A DNA stretch of 64,000 bases, taken from the NCBI RefSeq assembly GCF_017695965.1, contig NZ_JAAORM010000002.1, positions 496,001 to 560,000 on the forward strand, written 5' to 3'. Of this stretch, positions 25,531 through 34,672 are shown piece by piece. A program made the translations under genes and the position numbers. The DNA is from Prochlorococcus marinus CUG1416. GTDB lineage: Bacteria > Cyanobacteriota > Cyanobacteriia > PCC-6307 > Cyanobiaceae. The notes below the pieces were generated by a model that saw nothing but the letters and a program-made list of their open reading frames with translations, was not told the origin of the DNA and did not search any database. Numbering within the stretch: the first letter of the stretch is position 1; every line of letters begins with the position of its first letter.

Positions 25531-26328
25531 ATGATTGAAAATTCTCCTATTTGGGTTGTGAGTGATGTTGATGGCACTTTAATGGATCACTCATATGATT
25601 TAACACCTGCAAAAGAAACTATAAAAACACTACAAAAATTATCTATACCTGTAATTCTTTGTACAAGTAAGACAGCATCTGAAGTTAAAGTTATTAGGAA
25701 GGAACTGAATTTAACGGATCCCTATATTGTTGAAAATGGCGCAGCAATATTTGGTGAATCTCTTAGAAGTGTGAATGGGAAGATTATTCTTGGAAAAAAA
25801 TACGAATTTCTTGAAGAAATCTTAGGTTTTATTTCTAAAGAAATTAATTATAAACTTATTCCTCTTAATAATCTTACTGATCAAGAAGCAACTAAGCTCA
25901 CCGGTTTAAGAGGCAATTCATTGAACTTAATGCGTGATAGACATTGGAGTATGCCTTTTTTAAACCCGCCTAGTTTTTTAGAAGAGAGAATTAATATATG
26001 TTGCAAAAAGTTCAAAGTAGATATATTTAAAGGAAACAGAATGAGTCACTTATTATCTATAAATTCTAATAAAGGAAAAGCAATAAATGCCCTTAAAAAA
26101 TATTCAAATAATCAAAATATTCAAATTATTGGTCTAGGTGATTCTCCAAATGATTTGCCATTACTTTTGAATTCAGATTTTAGAATTGTTATTCCAGGAA
26201 TCGAAGGACCTAACTTAAATTTACTAGGTCAATTAAAAGATATGGAATTTATTTTGGCTTCTGAACCAAATGGATATGGTTGGAAAAAAGAAATCAATAA
26301 ATTAATAAATAAGCTTGAATTGATCTAG
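25531..26328 (+). CDS. gpgP: Glucosyl-3-phosphoglycerate phosphatase (MpgP/GpgP-type HAD)
   Basis: A 265-aa HAD phosphatase with motif I DVDGTLMD (12-19), motif II CTSKT, and motif III/IV GLGDSPNDLPLL. The length and CTSKTASE region match mannosyl-3-phosphoglycerate phosphatases. It dephosphorylates the GpgS product to glucosylglycerate. An upstream ATG in frame at 25492 would overlap the GH13 gene, so I choose ATG at 25531, 1 bp after that gene's stop. Confidence 0.88.
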   Translation: MIENSPIWVVSDVDGTLMDHSYDLTPAKETIKTLQKLSIPVILCTSKTASEVKVIRKELNLTDPYIVENGAAIFGESLRSVNGKIILGKKYEFLEEILGFISKEINYKLIPLNNLTDQEATKLTGLRGNSLNLMRDRHWSMPFLNPPSFLEERINICCKKFKVDIFKGNRMSHLLSINSNKGKAINALKKYSNNQNIQIIGLGDSPNDLPLLLNSDFRIVIPGIEGPNLNLLGQLKDMEFILASEPNGYGWKKEINKLINKLELI

Positions 26329-26332
26329 AAAA

Positions 26333-27277
26333 GTGAAAGATTTAGATATTAGTTTTCCTCTTGATAAATTTGAAAAATTAATTATTGATATTGGCTGGGA
26401 ATCGTTGAATAAATGGATCAACTTTTGGGATAATCAAAAAAATATTCTCTCAATTGATCAATTTTGGAATAGCAAAGTAAATGATGATTGGATTTGGGGT
26501 TTGGCTTTACCTCTTTTATCTCAGTCTTATGAATTTCATAATAAGTTTTCTGATCGAAAAATAATCGGGATCTCAGCTCTCCCTGGAACGGGCAAAACAA
26601 CTTTAGGTAAATGGCTTGAAGCAATCTCGTTAAATTTAAATTTTAAAATTGCTGTTATTTCAATTGACGATTTTTATCTTCCTTCAGATGAAATGAATTT
26701 GGCTATTAATAATAATCCTTGGAATGTCTCAAGAGGTTTTCCTGGAAGTCACTCAGTAAATTTAATGTATGAAAAATTATTAAATTGGAAAACAAATGGA
26801 GAGTTAAATGTACCTGTTTTCGATAAGTCTTTAAGAAATGGCTTAGGAGATAGATCTCATTGGAGAGCAGATAATCCTGATTTATTAATTCTTGAGGGAT
26901 GGTTTTTGGGAATTGAACCTTTACCTCTTAATGTTAATGATCAAACCATGAATTCGGAAGAGTTGAGCACTCATGAATCTTCATATAGATTTAAAATACA
27001 AAAAAATTTAAAAGAATATTTAGATGTTTGGAATTTAATAGACAATATATGGCACTTAAAGCCCTTAAAGTATGAATATATGAATATGTGGAAGTTAAAT
27101 CAAGAAAAAGAAATGTTCTTAAAGAAAGGAAACGCCCTTAGAGATGAGAAATTATCTAATTTCCTGAGAATGCTTAATGTCTCAATACCTCAAAAAAGTT
27201 TTGATCTCATAAATTCTTATGCTGTCTTATTGATTGATCAAGAAAGAAATTTAGTTGAATCTCGATTAAATTTGTAA
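26333..27277 (+). CDS. D-glycerate 3-kinase, plant-like (GLYK type)
   Basis: A 314-aa P-loop kinase: Walker A GISALPGTGKTTLG (about 80-93), then ISIDDFYLP, FPGSHSVNL and LEGWFLGIEPL, all typical of the plant and cyanobacterial glycerate 3-kinase rather than GarK/GlxK. It phosphorylates glycerate to 3-phosphoglycerate in photorespiration and here may also recycle glycerate from glucosylglycerate. The start is GTG, 4 bp after gpgP. Confidence 0.85.
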   Translation: MKDLDISFPLDKFEKLIIDIGWESLNKWINFWDNQKNILSIDQFWNSKVNDDWIWGLALPLLSQSYEFHNKFSDRKIIGISALPGTGKTTLGKWLEAISLNLNFKIAVISIDDFYLPSDEMNLAINNNPWNVSRGFPGSHSVNLMYEKLLNWKTNGELNVPVFDKSLRNGLGDRSHWRADNPDLLILEGWFLGIEPLPLNVNDQTMNSEELSTHESSYRFKIQKNLKEYLDVWNLIDNIWHLKPLKYEYMNMWKLNQEKEMFLKKGNALRDEKLSNFLRMLNVSIPQKSFDLINSYAVLLIDQERNLVESRLNL

Positions 27278-27365
27278 AAGTTTATAAATTTCTTTTTTTA
27301 AGTAATTTTTTATACATTTTTAGTTGATCTAAATGGTGTTTAATTAATTTTATTTTGTTACTTAA

Positions 27366-27596
27366 GTGATGGTTGAGTTTTCTTACAAAAATGAAGGTTG
27401 TAGGATGATTGTTTTGAGATGTATTGGTCCTTCAAACTTTTTTTTAGAAAGAGTTTTATTCCCAACTGACATTCTTACTTTTAATGCCCCAGAAGATTCA
27501 AGAGTTGAAATCTGGGGAAATGAATTATATGGCCCTAAGTTGGAAGAGAGAATAAGAGTTTCATCTGATAATGAAGATTCCTCTTTAGTGGCATAG
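27366..27596 (+). CDS. DUF1830-like cyanobacterial protein
   Basis: A 76-aa soluble beta-rich protein with CIGPSNFFLERVLFPTD and APEDSRVEIWG, which I recall as typical of the DUF1830 family. Starts GTG 27366 or ATG 27369 differ by one residue. Family function is unknown. A weak stem (AATTGT/ACAATT) follows the stop but is not a convincing terminator. Confidence 0.7.
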   Translation: MMVEFSYKNEGCRMIVLRCIGPSNFFLERVLFPTDILTFNAPEDSRVEIWGNELYGPKLEERIRVSSDNEDSSLVA

Positions 27597-27674
27597 ACCC
27601 TGGACCTGTAATTGTCTTCGAGTCACAATTTTATACAAATAGCTATTTTTTACTGATATCATCAAACTAGTTTT

Positions 27675-27800
27675 TTAGTTTATTGTGACATACCAATTTT
27701 CTTCTTTCGCAATAGGAGGATTTGCTCCCTCTACATCTATTGCGGGCGTTTTACTTCTAGTTGGTTTGGTCGACTTCTTTTGACTTGGTATCTAAGGTCC
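27675..27800 (-). ncRNA. Candidate structured small RNA, or a 38-aa ORF with ATA start
   Basis: This 126-bp piece is clearly more GC-rich than its surroundings. On the minus strand a -10-like TAATAAT (27812-27806) precedes it. A hairpin CGCAATAG/CTATTGCG with inner GAGG/CCTC, closed by ATACCAA/TTGGTAT, suggests a folded RNA. The same strand also has an open frame (27791-27675) running from ATA, directly after an in-frame TAG, to TAA. Its translation ends PPIAKEENWYVTIN and looks protein-like. I cannot decide between the two. I considered 6S RNA but cannot confirm it. Confidence 0.45.
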
Positions 27801-27880
27801 GACGGATTATTAATGCTGAATTTTATTTAACAAATGTTTATTTAAAATTTTTATAACCACATTATTTCAACTATTTTCTT

Positions 27881-28015
27881 ATGGATTTAACAATCATTCT
27901 ATTTATATTAAGTTTGCCATTCGTTTTATTAACTGTTTACTTTGGCACAAAAAATGATTTTTACGAAAGTGAAAATTATAAAGGTGATGGCTGTGCTCAC
28001 GATGTAAAAAGGTAA
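27881..28015 (+). CDS. 44-aa small membrane protein
   Basis: ATG at 27881, TAA at 28013-28015. N-terminal transmembrane helix (about 3-20, LTIILFILSLPFVLLTVY) followed by a soluble tail with Cys and His (DGCAHDVKR). The tail's mix of charged residues supports coding. Convergent with the secreted protein, 5 bp between stops. Function unknown. Confidence 0.5.
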   Translation: MDLTIILFILSLPFVLLTVYFGTKNDFYESENYKGDGCAHDVKR

Positions 28016-28020
28016 CTTCA

Positions 28021-28302
28021 CTAATTATTACCGCTAAATACACAAGTCCACTTACTATCAAATTGCCAGACCGGTTTATATATATCTTTTGTGATTTTCT
28101 CACCTGCCTGTTTACATGTATCCAAATCCTCCATGGGAATAGAGTGTAACGAAGGACTTGTTATTCCACTTACCTCAGGTCTTCCTCCTGGCCCTTGCCT
28201 ATAAGTTCCAATTACTAGCCAATAATTATTAGCCCATAATGAATTTGAATAACACAATAAAGAAAAAAGAAATAAAATTATTTTAATAGATTTTTGTTTC
28301 AT
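28021..28302 (-). CDS. Secreted small hypothetical protein
   Basis: A 93-aa protein with a Sec signal peptide (cleavage probably after LWA at about 24) and a mature domain with two Cys (TCKQAGEK, WTCVFSG) that could form a disulfide. NYWLVIGTYRQG starts the mature part. I recognise no family. Periplasmic or thylakoid-lumen location is inferred. Confidence 0.65.
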   Translation of the reverse strand: MKQKSIKIILFLFSLLCYSNSLWANNYWLVIGTYRQGPGGRPEVSGITSPSLHSIPMEDLDTCKQAGEKITKDIYKPVWQFDSKWTCVFSGNN

Positions 28303-28384
28303 TAATTTATATTAGAGTTTACCTATTATATTTAAATTATATTTTCTGATTTGCTAATTATAAAATAGGAATATTTTTAGGTTT

Positions 28385-29185
28385 TTGAAATATATAGAAT
28401 TTATTTTATACGGCGTAATTCAAGGTTTAACAGAATTTATTCCAGTAAGTAGCACTGCTCATTTAAAAGTCATATCTAATCTTTTAGGAATTGATGATCC
28501 GGGCTCCTCTCTTTCTGCAATTATTCAATTTGGAAGTGTTTTAGCGCTACTTTGGTATTTTAAGAATGATGTTTTTAAATTAAAAAGTAAATCTTCAAAA
28601 AGAATTTATGATTATTTCTTACATGAACGCTTATTGAGATCTATTTTGGTCGGGACGATCCCAATTGTTTTGCTTGGTTTTAGTCTTAAATTGTTATTTC
28701 CCTATTTTTATAATAATTTTCTTCGTTCAAATTTATCAATAGCCTTAGTTTCTTTCCTAATGGCTTTTTTTATGTACATAGCAGATCGTTCGAAAAAAGG
28801 TTCTATAAATTTAAAAAATCATAATTATACTGATAGTTTTTTGATAGGCTTTTCTCAAGCATTTGCTATTTTTCCTGGGGTCTCAAGATCTGGGATTACT
28901 ATTTCTACCGCTCTTATATCAGGATGGGAAAGAGCTGATGCAGTAAAGTTCTCTTTTCTTTTAGGTATACCCGCTATCTCTATGGCCGCAATTGTGGAGT
29001 TCATTTTTTCTTTCAATGAATTTTCCTCATATGGTCTTTTTCCTCTAATGGTGGGTTTTCTTGCGACATTTTTGTCTTCTTTATTAGCTATAGATTTTTT
29101 ATTAAAGTATTTTTCTTCAAATGGTTTAAAATTATTTATTTTCTATCGAATTATATTTGGTATTGTAATTCTTCTGAATTTATAA
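28385..29185 (+). CDS. uppP: Undecaprenyl-diphosphatase
   Basis: A 266-aa BacA/UppP integral membrane enzyme that recycles the lipid carrier for peptidoglycan synthesis. Signatures: GLTEFIPVSSTAHL (14-27, with the catalytic Glu) and FPGVSRSGITIS (about 161-172, with catalytic Ser/Arg). Eight hydrophobic helices as expected. TTG start at 28385; no ATG near the N-terminus gives the conserved beginning. Confidence 0.93.
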   Translation: MKYIEFILYGVIQGLTEFIPVSSTAHLKVISNLLGIDDPGSSLSAIIQFGSVLALLWYFKNDVFKLKSKSSKRIYDYFLHERLLRSILVGTIPIVLLGFSLKLLFPYFYNNFLRSNLSIALVSFLMAFFMYIADRSKKGSINLKNHNYTDSFLIGFSQAFAIFPGVSRSGITISTALISGWERADAVKFSFLLGIPAISMAAIVEFIFSFNEFSSYGLFPLMVGFLATFLSSLLAIDFLLKYFSSNGLKLFIFYRIIFGIVILLNL

Positions 29186-29240
29186 TTTATTTTGAATAAA
29201 ATTTTGCAATTATGTTAAGGTTTTAAAAAAATAGTGTCTA

Positions 29241-29393
29241 ATGAATATTTTTATATCTTTTCAGCTAGGTGAAGTTGAAGTTTCAAACCTTACCATATTA
29301 GTATTAGCATTTTTTTCTTCATTTACTTTCATAGCTGTCGGCATAAGCTCATATAAACTATACAAGTCGCTTATAAATGATGATGAAGAGTGA
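29241..29393 (+). CDS. 50-aa small membrane protein
   Basis: ATG at 29241, TGA at 29391-29393. A single helix (about 17-38, NLTILVLAFFSSFTFIAVGI) follows a short acidic N-terminus and precedes a Tyr/Lys segment and acidic end (LINDDEE). The pattern resembles small photosystem or NDH subunits, but I cannot name it. The stop codon directly abuts the convergent tRNA-Pro gene. Confidence 0.55.
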   Translation: MNIFISFQLGEVEVSNLTILVLAFFSSFTFIAVGISSYKLYKSLINDDEE

Positions 29394-29467
29394 TCGGAAC
29401 GGCGGGATTTGAACCCACGACCCCCACTACCCCAAAGTGGTGCGCTACCAAACTGCGCTACGCCCCG
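29394..29467 (-). tRNA. tRNA-Pro (anticodon GGG)
   Basis: Reverse complement gives a full cloverleaf of 74 nt including the discriminator A. Acceptor CGGGGCG/CGTTCCG (two G-U pairs), D arm GCGC..GCGC, anticodon arm CCACT-TTGGGGT-AGTGG with GGG at 34-36, T arm GTGGG-TTCAAAT-CCCGC. No CCA is encoded. Reads CCC and CCU codons. Confidence 0.97.
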
Positions 29468-29494
29468 TATTATTACTATAAGGATAAGATGGAT

Positions 29495-30223
29495 TTAAAT
29501 GTTATTCTTTATGGGATTGTTATCAGATCTCAATACACACTTATCAACTTCCCAATTAAAGTTTTCCCAAATATAATCATTTAATTTGTAATTACTCCCA
29601 GCGAAACTTCCTAACTTAACTTTTGTAGGAGAAGCGGAACAATATTGCCTGCTGCCTGTTGATGCAAGATATTGTTGATGGTAATTTTCTGCATAAAAAT
29701 ATGTATCAATCATTTTTATTTCTGTTTCAATTAAACCAAATTTCTTTTTATTTAGTTCTTTTTGATATTGTTCTTTACTAGCTAATATAATTTTTTTATT
29801 ATTTTCATTTTTATAATATATCGCTGACCTATATTGAGTACCAATATCATTACCTTGACGATTTTTTTGTGTAGGGTCATGACATTCCCAAAACATTTTT
29901 AATAAATCACTTATATCTATTTCACTTTTGTCCCAGATAACTCTTACAACTTCTGAATGACCAGTTAAACCAGAACAAACTTCATAATAAGTTGGTTTGG
30001 TTTTATCTCCACCAGCATAACCTACTGAAGTTGTCACAACTCCTGGAAGTTTCCAAAAACATTTTTCAGCTCCCCAGAAACAACCACATCCAAATATTAT
30101 TTCCTCTTCTTGTGGATTAGGATCCTTTTTGATATCTGTTTTTAATATTCTATGAAGTGAACTAACATCATTAGTTAAAGTTTTCTCTTCTTTATTCATA
30201 ATGTTTTTTAGAAATTCAAACAT
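29495..30223 (-). CDS. msrA: Peptide methionine sulfoxide reductase A
   Basis: A 242-aa repair enzyme reducing Met-S-sulfoxide in proteins. The active-site motif GCGCFWGAEKCFW (about 45-57) and GYAGG, HTE-like GHSEVVRV and QYRSAIYY are present. An N-terminal extension of about 40 residues precedes the catalytic core, with an internal Met at position 9. Distal Cys (QYCSAS, KCVLRS) may act in recycling. Confidence 0.95.
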   Translation of the reverse strand: MFEFLKNIMNKEEKTLTNDVSSLHRILKTDIKKDPNPQEEEIIFGCGCFWGAEKCFWKLPGVVTTSVGYAGGDKTKPTYYEVCSGLTGHSEVVRVIWDKSEIDISDLLKMFWECHDPTQKNRQGNDIGTQYRSAIYYKNENNKKIILASKEQYQKELNKKKFGLIETEIKMIDTYFYAENYHQQYLASTGSRQYCSASPTKVKLGSFAGSNYKLNDYIWENFNWEVDKCVLRSDNNPIKNNI

Positions 30224-30259
30224 AACTTAATTTTTATATAATAATTTAACAAATTACTT

Positions 30260-32005
30260 TTAGCTCTTAACAATTTTAGTGGCCAGTTCTCTTTCCCATA
30301 GTTGTTTATATAGCCCTTTCTCTTTTACTAAATCTTTATGATTACCTTCTTGTACTATCTCTCCTTTGTCCATTACTAAAACCCTGTCACAAGTTGCAGC
30401 AACAGATAGTTGGTGACTAATCATTAATATTGTTTTATTACTTCTTTCTCGCATTTCATCTATTATTCTTGCAGCTGTTTTATTGTCAACGCTAGCTAAA
30501 GCATCATCAAGAACGACAATAGGAGAATTTATTAGCAATGCTCTTCCAAGTGCTGTTCTTTGCCTCTGTCCACCACTTAGTGTTATCCCTCTTTCTCCCA
30601 CAATAGTTTTAAACTTTTTAGGAAAATTATTAATATCATCCATCAACCCAGCCTTTTTTGCACTTTCTTTGACTAATACCTTAGAAGCTTTGGGTTCTCC
30701 AAAACGTAGGTTTTCTGAGATTGTAGAAGTAAACAAGAATGCCTCTTGCGGAACGATTGCAATATTTTTTCTAAGATCACCTAATTTAATATTTTTTACA
30801 TCAATTTCATCTAAAAATAATTGACCGTCGGGAATTTCAATAATTCTTCCAAGTGATTTTGCTAGAGTTGTTTTGCCACAACCTACAGGGCCAACTATTG
30901 CAATAAGTTCACCAGGATAAATTTTGAAATTGAGACCATTTAATGAATTAAATTTTGACCCAGAATATTTTATAGTTAAATGTTTTGCTTCTAATAATCC
31001 TTTTACCTTTCTCTTTAAAAATTTGGTGTTTTCTCCGTCTACAATATTTGGACTATTCTGAAAGATTTCTTCTACACGATTTAAACTAACTTGACCAAGT
31101 TGAAAAGTATTCAATGTAAAACCTAAGAGAGCTGTAGGGAAAACAAGTCTTTCGACGTAAAGAATTAAAGCTACTAATCCACCTATTGAAATAAATCCAC
31201 TTTCTAATTGAAAAGACCCTAATCCTAATAAAATTAATAATGAAATTGATGAAATACCTTGTAGCAATGGGAATAGGGTACTTGCTGTTCTTGCAAGTTT
31301 TATTGCGGAATTTCGATAAGCATTATTATATATATTAAATTCTTTCAGCTCAGCATTTTCTTGTGCATAGATTTTGATAGCGCTTATGCCAGAAAGATCT
31401 TCTTGTATCAGATCACTAAGTTTTGATAGTGATTCTTGTTGAGCTTTTCTTTGATTCACCATTCTTCCTCCGAATAAGCTTACAATTCCAAGGATTAATG
31501 GGAATATCATTAATGCGGATATTGTTAATATTTTATTAATCGAAAACATCGAGGGAATAGTGAGTGAATAAGCTAAAACAATGTTGCATAAACTTAAAAC
31601 AGTAAAACCTAAAAGCCTTCTAATATTTTCAACATCGCTGGTAGCCCTACTGATAATGTCCCCACTGCCTTTTTTTTGAATCCATTCTGGGTCTTGAATA
31701 AGCAAATGATCGAAAAGTTTCTGACGTAGATTTACCTCAACCTTTCTTCCTATCCCAAAGACAATCTGTCTTGAAATTAATCTAATTAAACCCATACAAC
31801 TTGCTAATAAGATTAACCACAATGATTTTGAAATTACAAAATCTGAAGAAAACCCATTTTGTAATTGGTCAATTATATTTTTTACTTCTAGGGGTATTAC
31901 AACACTCAAAATATTTACTACCAAGAGAGCTAAAGCTCCATATAGAAATTCTTTTTTGTATGGTTTGAGGTATTTAAATATAACCTTCAATTTTAAATTG
32001 CTCAT
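30260..32005 (-). CDS. ABC exporter, MsbA/multidrug type (fused TMD-NBD)
   Basis: A 581-aa half-transporter. Residues 1 to about 310 hold six transmembrane helices; residues 330-581 form the ATPase with Walker A GPVGCGKTT, signature LSGGQRQR, Walker B IVVLDDALASVD and H-loop ISHQ. The Asp in place of Glu after Walker B (LDDA) occurs in some heterodimeric exporters and may reduce hydrolysis. Substrate is unknown (lipid or drug). Confidence 0.88.
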   Translation of the reverse strand: MSNLKLKVIFKYLKPYKKEFLYGALALLVVNILSVVIPLEVKNIIDQLQNGFSSDFVISKSLWLILLASCMGLIRLISRQIVFGIGRKVEVNLRQKLFDHLLIQDPEWIQKKGSGDIISRATSDVENIRRLLGFTVLSLCNIVLAYSLTIPSMFSINKILTISALMIFPLILGIVSLFGGRMVNQRKAQQESLSKLSDLIQEDLSGISAIKIYAQENAELKEFNIYNNAYRNSAIKLARTASTLFPLLQGISSISLLILLGLGSFQLESGFISIGGLVALILYVERLVFPTALLGFTLNTFQLGQVSLNRVEEIFQNSPNIVDGENTKFLKRKVKGLLEAKHLTIKYSGSKFNSLNGLNFKIYPGELIAIVGPVGCGKTTLAKSLGRIIEIPDGQLFLDEIDVKNIKLGDLRKNIAIVPQEAFLFTSTISENLRFGEPKASKVLVKESAKKAGLMDDINNFPKKFKTIVGERGITLSGGQRQRTALGRALLINSPIVVLDDALASVDNKTAARIIDEMRERSNKTILMISHQLSVAATCDRVLVMDKGEIVQEGNHKDLVKEKGLYKQLWERELATKIVKS

Positions 32006-32085
32006 TTAATTTTGCCGATATGATTAAGATAATGTTTCATTTTTAAATATGTGAGCTAGTTTTATGAATGATTTAGTATTTATTT

Positions 32086-32382
32086 ATGAGTAACGAACAA
32101 ACTCATCCTTTGCATGCAACAGACAAGATTATTATAGATTCTCTTATCACTAAAGAAAAACCAGAAGATCTTGACTTTATTAATTTAGCTAGATTAATAA
32201 ATCGTTATGCTGATTTCCCTGGTGAAATAGAGATTAAAAATGATATCGGAAAAATTTTGAAATTTTGGAAAATTACTAAAAATCAACTTTTTTCAAAAAC
32301 AAAAGAAATTTGGTCACTTAGCTTCAGGCCATCCAATACAAATAAAGATTTAGTTGGGTCAGGTTTTGATACTTCAAATTGA
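32086..32382 (+). CDS. DUF3288-like cyanobacterial protein
   Basis: A 98-aa protein beginning MSNEQTHPLHATDKIIIDSL. The sequence HPLHATDK, LARLINRYADFPG and the helical C-terminal domain match my memory of the cyanobacterial DUF3288 family. Soluble, no Cys. Function unknown. Upstream of trpD by 32 bp on the same strand. Confidence 0.7.
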   Translation: MSNEQTHPLHATDKIIIDSLITKEKPEDLDFINLARLINRYADFPGEIEIKNDIGKILKFWKITKNQLFSKTKEIWSLSFRPSNTNKDLVGSGFDTSN

Positions 32383-32414
32383 ATCTTTTCTGGATAATTC
32401 CCTTCAATAAATAA

Positions 32415-33464
32415 ATGTCTTCTAATCTATCAAACGCTGAAATACTAAATATTTTGCTAGAGGGTGGGAATCTTGAAGATTTTACTTCTAGAACGTTAAT
32501 GCAAAGATGGCTTAATGATGAAATATCTGATGTTCAAACAGGAGCTTTTTTAAGCGCTTTAAGAGCTAAGGGCTGCACAGGGGTTGAGTTGTGTGCTATG
32601 GCTGAGGAACTCTTAAATGTTTGCAACTTACCATTAGCTAGACCAAATTTTTATATGGTAGATACATGTGGAACTGGAGGTGATGGGGCTAATACATTTA
32701 ATATTTCTACTGCAGTTGCATTTGTAGCCGCTTCTTGTGGTGTAAAAATTGCTAAACACGGAAATAGAAGTGCTAGTGGGAAAGTTGGCTCTGCAGATGT
32801 TTTGTTGAATCTTGGTTTAAATTTAAATTGTTCATTAGAAAAAGTAATTTCTGCAGTCAATGAAATTGGAGTAACTTTTTTATTTGCACCTGTTTGGCAT
32901 AAATCTTTAATAAAACTTGCTCCTTTAAGAAAGTCCCTTGGAATAAGGACTGTTTTTAATCAACTTGGACCACTAGTAAATCCTTTAAGACCAAATGCGC
33001 AAGTTTTAGGTGTTGCCTCTGAGGATCTTTTAGAGCCTATGGGAAGTGCACTATTAAAAATGGGCATGAATAGGGCAATAGTAGTTCATGGTTTTGGTGG
33101 CCTTGATGAAGCCTCGCTTCAAGGAGAAAATAAATTAGTATTTGTAGATAATGGTAAATTAAGATTTTCAAAAATAAATGTTTCAGATTTTAACCATGAT
33201 AATGTTCCAAACGAAAAGCTTGTAGTTACAGATAGTGACTCTAACGAGGAAATATTAAAGTCTGTTTTAAACGGTTCTGGACAAAAATCACATAAAGATG
33301 TTGTTGCTTTGAACACTGCCTTAGTCCTTTGGGTAGCAGGAATTGAGGAGGATTTACATGAAGGCTTTAATAAAGCTATATTTTCAATTAATCAAGGAAA
33401 TCCTTGGAAAACATTTTTACTGTTGAAAAATTTTTTATCCTCAGATGAATTAATATCAAATTGA
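32415..33464 (+). CDS. trpD: Anthranilate phosphoribosyltransferase
   Basis: A 349-aa tryptophan-biosynthesis enzyme that joins anthranilate to PRPP. The signatures [17 protein letters not shown] (about 77-93) and [17 protein letters not shown] carry the PRPP/Mg and anthranilate contacts. Normal length. Its TGA overlaps the carA ATG by one base, so the two are translationally coupled although in different pathways. Confidence 0.97.
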   Translation: MSSNLSNAEILNILLEGGNLEDFTSRTLMQRWLNDEISDVQTGAFLSALRAKGCTGVELCAMAEELLNVCNLPLARPNFYMVDTCGTGGDGANTFNISTAVAFVAASCGVKIAKHGNRSASGKVGSADVLLNLGLNLNCSLEKVISAVNEIGVTFLFAPVWHKSLIKLAPLRKSLGIRTVFNQLGPLVNPLRPNAQVLGVASEDLLEPMGSALLKMGMNRAIVVHGFGGLDEASLQGENKLVFVDNGKLRFSKINVSDFNHDNVPNEKLVVTDSDSNEEILKSVLNGSGQKSHKDVVALNTALVLWVAGIEEDLHEGFNKAIFSINQGNPWKTFLLLKNFLSSDELISN

Positions 33465-34603
33465 TGATTAATCCCTACAAGAAAAATGCAAAATTGGTTT
33501 TAAGTAATGGTATTACATTCCCTGGATTTTCTTTTGGTGCTTTAGGTACTACTTTTGGCGAAATAGTTTTTAATACTGGAATGACTGGATATCAGGAAGT
33601 TATTACTGATCCAAGTTACTATGGACAAATATTAACATTTACTTATCCAGAAATTGGAAATACTGGTATTAATCTTGAAGATTCAGAATCAAGTATTAGT
33701 GTTAAAGGAATAATTGTAAGAAATTATTCATCAAATAATAGTAATTGGAGATCTCTAAAGAATTTTAATCAATGGTTAGTTGAAAAAAATATAATAGGTC
33801 TTTATGGAATTGATACAAGGGCTCTTGTCAAAATCTTAAGAACCTATGGCTCGATGAATGGAGTTCTTACCTCTGAAGACAAAACCGTAGATAGTTGTTT
33901 AAAGATAATTAATCAAACGCCAAAAATGGAGGGGTTGAATTTATCAAAAGTAGTTTCAACGAAGGAAAAATATTTATGGAGTAGTCCTACAGAAACAGAT
34001 TTTGACCTTAGAAAGAAATACACTAAACAGTCTAATGTATTAAAAATAGTAGCAATTGATTTTGGAATTAAAAAATCTATTCTAAACAGACTTGTTTCTC
34101 ATGGTTGTGAAATTTTAGTTTTACCTTCTAGCTCTTCTTTAAAAGATGTTCTATCTAATAAGCCTGATGGTATATTCTTTTCAAATGGGCCAGGCGACCC
34201 TTCTTCTGTTTCTGAAGGGATAGATTTAGCAAGATCACTTATTGAACTTGGTGAAATACCTATGTTTGGAATCTGCCTTGGCCATCAAATATTTGGATTA
34301 GCCTTAGGAGGTTCTACTTATAAACTCCCTTTTGGACATCGTGGTTTAAATCACCCTTGTGGAAAAGATCATCAAATTGAGATAACTAGTCAGAATCATG
34401 GTTTTGCAATTGATCCTAATTCTCTCTCAAAGGACATAGTCAAAATAACTCATTACAACCTTAACGATAGTACTGTTGCAGGATTGGAAGTGAATAATAA
34501 GCCAATATTTAGTGTTCAATATCATCCAGAAGCTGGGCCGGGTCCTCATGATTCAGATTATTTATTTAAGAAATTTGTTTCTCTAATGTTAGAAAGATGT
34601 TGA
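33464..34603 (+). CDS. carA: Carbamoyl-phosphate synthase small subunit
   Basis: A 379-aa glutamine amidotransferase subunit. The class I GATase core shows FSNGPGDPSS, nucleophile Cys in FGICLGHQIFGLA and His/Glu in HPEAGPGPHDS. It supplies ammonia from glutamine to CarB for arginine and pyrimidine synthesis. I chose ATG at 33464; a TTG one codon earlier is possible but overlaps the trpD stop more. Confidence 0.97.
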   Translation: MINPYKKNAKLVLSNGITFPGFSFGALGTTFGEIVFNTGMTGYQEVITDPSYYGQILTFTYPEIGNTGINLEDSESSISVKGIIVRNYSSNNSNWRSLKNFNQWLVEKNIIGLYGIDTRALVKILRTYGSMNGVLTSEDKTVDSCLKIINQTPKMEGLNLSKVVSTKEKYLWSSPTETDFDLRKKYTKQSNVLKIVAIDFGIKKSILNRLVSHGCEILVLPSSSSLKDVLSNKPDGIFFSNGPGDPSSVSEGIDLARSLIELGEIPMFGICLGHQIFGLALGGSTYKLPFGHRGLNHPCGKDHQIEITSQNHGFAIDPNSLSKDIVKITHYNLNDSTVAGLEVNNKPIFSVQYHPEAGPGPHDSDYLFKKFVSLMLERC

Positions 34604-34672
34604 CATATTGTTTTCTTTTGATTTGATTTGATTATTACATTTGATACATTATTTTTTTGGAGGGATTAGATC

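Noticed and set aside
27610-27640. Stem AATTGT/ACAATT after the DUF1830-like gene
   Set aside because: Only 6 AT-rich base pairs with a 9-nt loop; too weak to call a terminator.
27903-28103. 66-codon minus-strand frame
   Set aside because: Overlaps the small membrane ORF and the secreted-protein gene, both better supported.
29390-29584. Open frame containing GFEPTTPTTPKW
   Set aside because: It is antisense to the tRNA-Pro gene; this peptide is a well-known false translation of tRNA genes.
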